A DNA stretch of 10,904 nt from Ichthyophonus hoferi (taxonomy: Eukaryota; Opisthokonta; Ichthyosporea; Ichthyophonida; Ichthyophonidae). The stretch lies in contig NAOQ01000840.1 in NCBI GenBank assembly GCA_002751075.1, positions 1-10,904 of the forward strand. Direction: 5' to 3'. This document shows, piece after piece, positions 1-7,800 of the stretch. Below the pieces are notes generated by a model that worked only from the letters and a program-made list of their open reading frames with translations, had not been told where the DNA came from and did no database searches. The position numbers and the translations under genes are program-made. Each line of letters begins with the position of its first letter. The stretch's first letter is position 1.

Positions 1-66
<66 letters not shown>

Positions 67-144
67 TTACTAATACTAATAATGATAATAATAGTAACAA
101 CAATAATAGTAATAATAATAATAATAATATAATAATAATAATAC

Positions 145-211
<67 letters not shown>
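1..211. repeat. AAT/ATA trinucleotide microsatellite
   Basis: This is a nearly pure run of AAT-type triplets from the window's first base, with a few interruptions (single c or g changes around 29, 69, 76, 84 and 94, and again near 144 and 159). It continues past the left edge. It breaks all reading frames only weakly but encodes nothing plausible. Confidence 0.97.
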
Positions 212-212
<1 letters not shown>

Positions 213-634
213 CAACTAAAGTTTTCATTACACTTTTACATATCCTTTCTTATTATTATTATCTATCAGTTGGAACTGGTCTTATCCGTAGATGGCCCAA
301 GGAATTTTAAGAAGACGGTAAAATTATTGTTACATTCATCCAGATTATATTAATATTTGAGAACAGATAGGAGTTGCTGATTTGGACAACGCATCCCTTT
401 CTGTAAATTCTAATGTTACTAAGAGATTTTTCTAAACCCAGAACCTAGAAAAGCCGCAAAGATTGACTATCATACTGAATCATATGTTCCTATAACAGGA
501 AATCCTGAGACCTCAGATAAAGATATGATCTTCAACTTTAATCTGCATATAAAGTAGATTATTCTTGGTTATTGGGAGTGATAATTTTTGAGGCTCTTAT
601 TGGGCCCCTACCAATAAAGTGGTATAGCTTATTG

Positions 635-656
635 TATATATATATATATATATATA
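635..656. repeat. (TA)11 dinucleotide run
   Basis: Eleven uninterrupted TA units, directly after the coding-like patch on the plus strand. Confidence 0.95.
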
Positions 657-852
657 ACTACGAATAATTACTATGGAGTGAAAGTAAACAACTTGTCAAC
701 AACTAAAAGCATAAATACTGCGTGGTAAAAGCTTCTTGGAATAATACAACCTTTCTACCATTATCCTTACTACTGATTTGTAAGCATATCAAGTAATAAA
801 ATTTATTCCGTGCTCAAACCTTTACACAATGTAGTTGCTACTTTTTATAGAA

Positions 853-971
853 CAAAACATTGTTTTGCTTATTAGTTGGGTATTTTTTCTGGGTTAATTA
901 TATTAACCCTGTACGTTTTATTATAAATAAATTGTGACCGATCAGATTCCAAGTTAACATGATAATCTGAT
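853..971. repeat. cluster of three small inverted repeats
   Basis: Three perfect inverted repeats sit within 120 bp. At 853-867 CAAAACA and TGTTTTG flank one base. At 891-909 GGGTTAAT and ATTAACCC flank three bases. At 941-971 ATCAGATT and AATCTGAT flank 15 bases. They are seen directly; whether they belong to one element is not known. Confidence 0.6.
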
Positions 972-1832
972 TGTTGGTTTTTTTTTACTATATTCACCGC
1001 CCGCCAATATATGTTCGTCTATGCTATTTTAAATACTGAACCATCTAATCAGATACATTTTAAAGTGTTAATGGTCGATTTAATTTGTAATTATACTATA
1101 TTCAAGATGGCAGCTGACTACATTCCATTGATTTGATTCATGGAACCGTATTAAGGTTATCTGTTCATCTGTTATAATGCGGCATTCGATTGCTTTATGC
1201 AATCTCTATTATGATTTCAGGATTTTTATTGGCTGGTTTATATTAAGATATACGAAAAGATCATGCCTTTCGTCCTACAATTCCTTTTTTGCTGCAAACT
1301 TGATAAATTCGAGATTCTTTTCTCTCGTCGCCACAGAGAAGTAGGAAAATGACTCAAAATTAGCAATAAAGTTTAAAATTGGTTGCCTAAGCCCATACCA
1401 TATACAAATTCCTATTTCAAATTTGATTTCGTATTAAATATTGTTAATTGGCGCTTCACATTATTTATATATTATTAGATGTCCTGAGATTCAGTAGTGA
1501 GATCTCAAAGTAACCAATTATTGACGACCTACTATTTACTGGTCCAAATCGCTCACGTATCACCACCTTTATATTTCATTCATTATAAATCAGCCTTTTG
1601 TTTTGGCTTTGCGAAGATTTTAATCACTAAATTTCAGGTGGGCTCAGCGTGAATACCGCTATGATGTATTTGAATAGTGGGTGGTCTCATCAGCGAATTA
1701 GGAGACGCAAGCTAGATTACCAACACCTCTATATATAGGGCCACCACATCCGCATCCACTTATTTTTACACTTAAAAAATAGGTAAGCGTAAATAATGAA
1801 TGCAATCTCTTGTGGGTGCAAGGACTTTGTTA

Positions 1833-2053
1833 AACCAAACGGAATTTACGGAAGCGCTAGTAGATCCCATGACCCTGAGGGTCTGGGGTTCAATTCTACT
1901 GCAACTTTTCTTGATCCCAAAACCGTTGCCCAGAGAATGCAATTTTTCAGAAATTATAATAGGATGCGATGGGAATCCGAAGCACGGCGTAATAAGCAGA
2001 AACTTTCCACCAAAATGACGGGCGCATCAGTGTGATGTGGCCAGGACGTTTTT
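1833..2053 (+). mobile_element. SINE-like element with a tRNA-Met-like head
   Basis: The 5' part resembles a decayed methionine tRNA. GGAAGCGC (1850-1857) matches the D-loop/D-stem of initiator tRNA, CCCATGACCC (1866-1875) lines up with the CAT anticodon loop, and GGTTCAATTCT (1887-1897) matches the pol III B box. The anticodon and T stems pair poorly, so this is not a working tRNA. About 150 bp of less AT-rich body follow, ending at TTTTT (2049-2053), a possible pol III stop. An open frame runs through the whole unit (1796-2035) but looks accidental. I saw no clear target-site duplication. The family is unnamed, and a lone tRNA pseudogene is the alternative. Confidence 0.5.
1887..1897 (+). 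promoter_or_regulatory. pol III B-box-like motif
   Basis: GGTTCAATTCT fits the B-box consensus GGTTCRANYCY at every position. It lies 37 bp after the GG of the D-loop-like segment, a tRNA-like spacing. The A box upstream (about 1840-1851) is degenerate, so promoter activity is doubtful. Confidence 0.55.
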
Positions 2054-2073
2054 ACTTGATACCATAAATATAA

Positions 2074-2090
2074 ATCGCTGAGACAGCGAT
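2074..2090. repeat. 7-bp perfect hairpin next to the SINE-like element
   Basis: ATCGCTG and CAGCGAT flank the loop AGA. It is GC-richer than its surroundings and lies 20 bp past the T run of the SINE-like unit. It may be part of that element's 3' end or independent. Confidence 0.55.
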
Positions 2091-4745
2091 ATATGAAACT
2101 AATATCGAATGTATATACACCCTACGAGCACTTGCTTGTGAACTAATATTAATACATGATTTTGGGCGACTAAAGGTGCTGTACATGTCAAATAAATGCT
2201 TTGAAGCTAGTATGTTAATGAGGAGCTACATGTCAATGCCAAGATCATACCATTAATACGCACGAAGGTTTCGAATTTGGATTCTTAATAAACTTGACCA
2301 TTTCATTTTAAATACAGATTTTTTTGTTTTTTGAGCGCAAGGCTCTGCTAAGTCTATTTGGCTACTTTTCATAAAAACCACGCATGGTCTTTATGTTGGT
2401 TGACTACTACTAAATACATGCTATTCTGTTCACAACACGTGCCTGTGCCAGCAGATAGGCATGCCATATAATTGTGAATTATTTTTATTACTATACCATT
2501 AGGTAGTGATATAGAAAGATATATTAAAAAGCTAACAGCTTGAATTTTTTAATTTATCCGTGCCACTTGTACTCTTTTGCAGTAATTTTCATATGTTTTT
2601 CATGTTTATAACAAGTAATTTTATAGTACATTTCGACATTTCAAGCATAGAATATGTCGTAGTCGAGATTAATCGAGGTTCTTTCCTCCAGACTTGTTAT
2701 TGATTCTGAGCTATGGTGTAAGGTAGATTTGAGTCTGAAGTCTGTCAGTAGTTGAGTATTGTAGGGCAGATCATTAGCTGAAGAGTTTTATGAATTGGAC
2801 GAAATAATTACCTTCGCCTTTTTTGGCAGTGATGGGAGTTAGTACAAATCTATGTTTAGTACTAATGTTGTCTTGGCAGTGCTATACATTTCAGTCATTA
2901 TTAGAATAATAAAGATATTTTATTCCAAGTCAAACAACATTTTATTTATAATGTATTAGTGCAATCCCTGATACAGACCTGAGGCGTTGTTATATACTTA
3001 GTGGAAGTAACTAACTTGTCGGTTGCTTAATATAGTCTTAACAATTGGGCTGTGGATTAGAGTAAAATTTATTTTCGCTTTTGTAAGAGCATGTTCCGCT
3101 GTATAGGTAGCACCTATTACTATACTCTATATCACTTTTATCAGAATCTTTGTCAGTTCTAGACTTTTCCACAGCTGTAGGGATCTCCAATTTTATAGCC
3201 AGTAGTAGTTAATATTGCTGGACCAGTGTTGGTAACAGTCACTTGATCGGATCTGTCTTTAAAGCTTAGTTATTGCGATAAAGGTTCTATTATAGAAGGC
3301 CCATATATCAACTCTCTAGGCAACTGGCTGTAGTAATTATATATCGGTTCTAATTCAGAAGGGATAGATGTTTTGAGGCGCTTGGGCGAAAATGTGGAAA
3401 TTGCACACTGAGATCGATAAGTAAAGTGACATATTACAATGTAAATAATAACTATTGTCGCTATTTAATGTTAGTAAGCAGTTCTCTGGGTTTTGAACGA
3501 GTGAGAGATCTGGGAACTGATTATCATATACTGAGAGCCAGTAGTAGATTAAGCATTACAATAACGATATGGTTATTGCATATATATATAATTCAATGCA
3601 AAGTATTTTGGGGTGCGTCTACAAGAACTTCGTATTTAGCTATTGATACTGCGTATCTGAAAGCAGGGTACTTTTTTTAAATATGTTTTTATATAGGTGT
3701 GAGCAGGGTCTTGGTTTTTTATATATATTTTTTTAAAATGCTTCGTTTTACCGCGGGTGCTATTTTTTTGGTTGACACCCCTAGATTTGTGTTCAATAAA
3801 CTAAATGGGATTATTCATAATGACTAATACAATTCATGAAAGATAACAGAGACCCACTAGGAATGTCTGATCCTACTTCAATATTTTTACACCACGGTGT
3901 ACTTATTTCTTAGCAATTCACAAAAGTGCTTGCGAACTATGTATGTATCGACCAATCAAATTGAACTATGTGTTCATTCACAGTTAACGATCTTGTAACA
4001 ATTTTCTTATGGAAAACTTATATTTACATTGGCTTCTGTCTATTTCTATTTATACACAATAAAACGGAATTCCCAAGCTTGACCTCTGGACAAGTCATTA
4101 TACTAGCTTGTAGTTTATATACATAAATGACACGGTCTTAACAACAATGAAAATATTCATTGGTAAATGTTGTACCACTAAAGCTATGAATTTTATGAAA
4201 ACGTCATTACTGCCCATTCAACTAGACCCATATTCTAAGTGATGTGACGTTCATAGCTACTCAGTTCTATATATATATACTACATGCACCTAACATATGT
4301 AAGAAAATTATTTTTATATATATATTAACTTATTAAAAAGGTTTGAGTATATAAATTTAATATTAATATCTACAGTACTCCAGATATAATGAAACTTGAT
4401 AATAAGGGTATTCATAATAATCAAGTAAATATAAGTAAACACAAGTCATTTGTCTCTTGTTTATCCTGCCTAACACCTTTTTTTGGATTTCTTGCATAGA
4501 ATCACTCACTTGTATACGTATATAAGTACACTACGACATTTTCATTTATGTATTATTAAATTTGCATAGCAATTTCAATATAAATTTATAAGTCATTATA
4601 CATTTTTTAACTCTGGTTAGATTCAGTTCAGAACTCTAGCGGCAATAATTCTTTGTTTATTACATAGTAGCACACTTGTATCCATATGTATGTATATATA
4701 CTGTGACTTGTTTCTTTGTTTTTTGTTATTTAAGCCTCACCAGGC
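2091..4745. other. long stretch without an intact gene
   Basis: No intact gene is recognised. About 2640-3430 on the minus strand has decayed coding-like sequence (separate entry). An 84-codon plus-strand open frame at 3426-3680 has low-complexity, unlike-protein content and lies over that region's edge. From 3690 to 4745 the sequence is T/A-rich with short TA runs (for example 4267-4280 and 4315-4325) and no coding signal I can support. This is intergenic DNA past the 3' end of the channel gene. Confidence 0.6.
2640..3430 (-). pseudogene. decayed coding-like stretch, family unknown
   Basis: Read on the minus strand, this region has open pieces with protein-like composition, for example a segment with SIPSELEPIYNYYSQLPREL and another with SRTDKDSDKSDIEYSN. 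They alternate with several breaks, so the region is a fossil. It has no start, splice structure or motif I recognise, and I found no reverse transcriptase, integrase or transposase signature and no flanking long repeats. It may be a remnant of a mobile element or of a duplicated host gene. Only the coding-like look is supported. Confidence 0.35.
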
Positions 4746-4749
4746 GCAC

Positions 4750-4755
4750 TTTATT
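4750..4755 (-). promoter_or_regulatory. AATAAA polyadenylation signal of the channel gene
   Basis: On the minus strand AATAAA begins 34 nt after the TGA stop of the channel gene. Its position and perfect match make a short 3' UTR likely. The cleavage site is not identified. Confidence 0.6.
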
Positions 4756-4788
4756 TACTTATTTTCCAATCAGACTTAGTATTTAAAA

Positions 4789-4878
4789 TCAATGCTCTAT
4801 AGTGTGGACGGATACAGGTAGGCTAGAGATGCCAAGGATCTTCTGAGCTTCGGACTGGCTGGGGGTCACGGATATCTC
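4789..4878 (-). CDS. channel gene, visible exon 13 (C-terminal tail and stop)
   Basis: Acceptor CCGCCTACTAG with a C-rich tract opens 90 nt in phase 0, encoding [15 protein letters not shown], then SVHTIEH and TGA. The stretch is richer in G and C than its surroundings, as exons here are. The tail is not conserved in the family, so the call rests on the phase, the acceptor, the open frame, and the polyadenylation signal 34 nt after the stop. Confidence 0.75.
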   Translation of the reverse strand, partial: EISVTPSQSEAQKILGISSLPVSVHTIEH

Positions 4879-7800
4879 CTAGTAGGCGGGTAGGGATTAA
4901 AATCTAGTTAGATTTATATATATTGATACGTACATACACATATATGTGAATATATATGTATAAGATAGTATGAGAGTACGCTAGTGTGGTAGTGTGAGAG
5001 TATGATAGTATAATAGTAAAATCGTGAAATACTATATTATTATACTACAACAGTGCAACAGTATTGTAGTATAATGATACATATCAATTATCAATAACAA
5101 TCAAAAACTAAAGGATATAAGTACGCCATTACTACCCTCCCTTTGTCCTCTTATGCATACCCACATATCACATATGTTATAATTGCTTCTCTCACATACC
5201 TGCTTAGGCTCTTTATAAGTAATATCAAGTTCATCTGCTGTTCCTTTACAGAAGATGCATAGTTTGTTCCAACGCCTCCATCTCACAGTACCATCCTATG
5301 CATTTGCGTATTTATGTATGTATGTATGTATGTATGTATGTGTGTAGGTATGTAGTAGGCATGTATATGTGTTAGTAATAATAATAATATAAATAATATA
5401 ATACGAATAACAACAACAAAAATAATAAGCATAATATATTACTACTTCGATGACATATCTATATAGATATGCATAACGTTGCCATTGAGGCTAATATTAT
5501 TATAGAAAAAAAGCTTATGTAAACATTATAGAAACTAAACATAATTGAAAAACAAACTTGATTATTTTCAGTATATATATATAACTTGCTACTAACCTGG
5601 AAGTTATCTCTATGTTGCACCCAGATCGACAATTGGCACTTCCTTCCTTGGTATGTTTGCGTCATAGCTACTGTACCATTAGCGTAGTCGACAGAGTTCT
5701 CCTATATGTCATTTGTATTTAGCCAATCACATCCGGCTTGTTAATTAGTTGTTTATAGCATCACATCTATTAAGTAGTTTTTAATCAATAGTATAAGATT
5801 TACTACTTAGTACTTTATAGATAATAGCATTCTAATTAATTAGGGTTTAGCCAATAGTATCAAGCTTATTAATTGGTCTTTAGCCAATAATATCGGACTT
5901 CTTAAGCAGTATTTGCCCATTATTAACATATCTGTTGCCAGATACATACTTTAATCCCCGTGGGGTAGTATGCATACATGCAATAAAGGTGTTAAGATAT
6001 AATATATATATACTTATACATACACATATATGCATATAATGTATATAGTACAACAACAATTATATTCCCTGCCCCTTCCACCTGGACCAATCATAATATC
6101 TTGTTATATTGTTAAAATATTAATTGATAGAATGATTACGTGTAATTGCACTATATCTATACTACCAATTACCACTTTACTTTATAATTATTATATACCC
6201 GAGGTCATATTATTATCCAATACGATATTGTAGATCTCATACATATTAAAAACCAATTATACACCCTCCCATATACTTTAAATACAAACATACTATGATA
6301 CCACACCATTAAACTGCAATACATACTTTAATGAAAACTTGGAGTCTTTCAGTGAATTGATTAATCATTTCATTAGATACCCCATACCAGGTATCCAATA
6401 AAACCTCCTGGGTGCACGGCCCTGATCGTCGGATATTGTAGATCTTTTTACCATATAAAATCTGTGGGAATGCGTAATTAGAATGTATAGATAGTGGTGT
6501 ATATATGTGTATAGGTATAGGTGTATGTGTATATGTGATATGTGATATAATATGTATGCTAATACAGTATAGTATAATACAGTATGATACTAGACTATAT
6601 AGTATGATACAATACAATGCAGCAGAACACAACAATATAATGCAATTTAACACAACATAATTTAATGCAATATAATATAATACAGTTGCATATGATATAT
6701 TGCAATACAATACTGTACAATATAATGAAGTATGACACAATACAAAACAACACAGTACAGTACAATAAAGTACAGTACAATACAAATTACAATACAATAT
6801 ATATAATCTATAAACATAAAACCACATACCCAATTGGCTATATATAGTTCTTTGCCATCTGCCTGTGTGAATATAGTTTCTTGGAAGCTAATCTTCTTAA
6901 CAACAAGATTGTCTTCATCAATAAACACTCTGTGAAGGGGACAACCCACAATATCATTGGTTTAATGCTTATTTAAAATTTAATTGTTAATCAGAAAGAA
7001 ATCAATTACTTATCTTATTTATATTACCTTACTATAATGTAAGATGCTTTAACAGAGTATAACATAACAGTATACTATAACATACCATAATATAACATAG
7101 AATACCATACTACAACATACCATAATATAACACACAATAACATACTATAACATACCATAACATATATAGCATAACATAACATACTATAACATCACATAAC
7201 GTAGCATACCATAACATACTATAACTGACCACATGGTCCTACAGCACACGCATACACACACATAAATATATATTTATAAATATGTATTTATACCTATCGC
7301 CTACATCATAGGGATGCATGACTAATATGAAGATTATAGACTCCATCAACTTTGCAGCAGTGGAAGATATAACAAAAGAGAAACCTAAAAGAGAGGTAAC
7401 CATGGGTAGCACCACCTGGTTTAATAGACCAATGACATGTGAGTTTCAAATTACACTCAAGTGCCTATTTACGGTATCATTTATGCAATGTTTGGCTAGT
7501 ACAAAGCTAAATTTACTATAGTATGGGTTGGTTGGCTTATATATATATTGGCTTAAATATTTATATAGAAAATTATATCAGTAATTCAAATGCTTTTTTG
7601 GTAATATTGCACCAAACATTTTAATGTAACTATAAAATACATAGAAGAAACTCTACTAGTGATTAAAATAATAATAAATATGTACTGTGATGGTGTCCAA
7701 TTAAATGTACATGACATAACAGTGCAGTATTACCTATCTCTGAGGTGGATATATAATTGATTAGTACGTAAGGGGCCAATAAATAAGGGTATCAGTAAGA

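Larger units (their letters stand above)
212..1830. other. AT-rich stretch without a recognised intact gene
   Basis: No intact gene is recognised on either strand. On the plus strand about 361-640 has a coding-like look: codon-balanced open pieces rich in D, N, P and K, including PEPRKAAKIDYHTESYVP, but it is broken by a few changes and matches no family I know. Around 1185-1290 there is another hydrophobic open piece (ISGFLLAGLY). These may be remains of a gene or a mobile element. The rest has a TA run, small inverted repeats and unstructured AT-rich DNA. Confidence 0.5.

Noticed and set aside
1833-1905. Functional tRNA-Met gene
   Set aside because: The anticodon and T stems do not pair properly and the A box is degenerate.
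1796-2035. 79-codon plus-strand frame as a gene
   Set aside because: It coincides with the SINE-like unit, including the tRNA-like head and B box. A second frame is also open there, and no family match is known.
3426-3680. 84-codon plus-strand frame as a gene
   Set aside because: Low-complexity composition, no motif, and a position within a decayed region.
5309-5362. CRISPR-like or other spaced direct repeat array
   Set aside because: All arrays in the window are contiguous short tandem repeats without unique spacers.
5956-5965. CCCCGTGGGG palindrome as a regulatory site
   Set aside because: Only a 4-bp stem with a 2-base centre inside an intron; chance is likely.
6199-6235. 37-nt candidate exon between exons 10 and 11
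   Set aside because: It could fit phases with an internal exon 11 acceptor. The upstream acceptor at 5702 joins exon 10 directly in phase 0 and gives a better family match, so no extra exon is needed. Its similarity to exon 10 is a shared 14-bp word.
6309-6949. Long Tyr/Cys/Val-rich open frames on both strands
   Set aside because: They are read-through of a 5-bp repeat array. Only the ends of the minus-strand frames (6327-6461 and 6830-6929) are real exons.
7318-7521. 67-codon plus-strand frame
   Set aside because: It is antisense to the channel's pore-helix exon.
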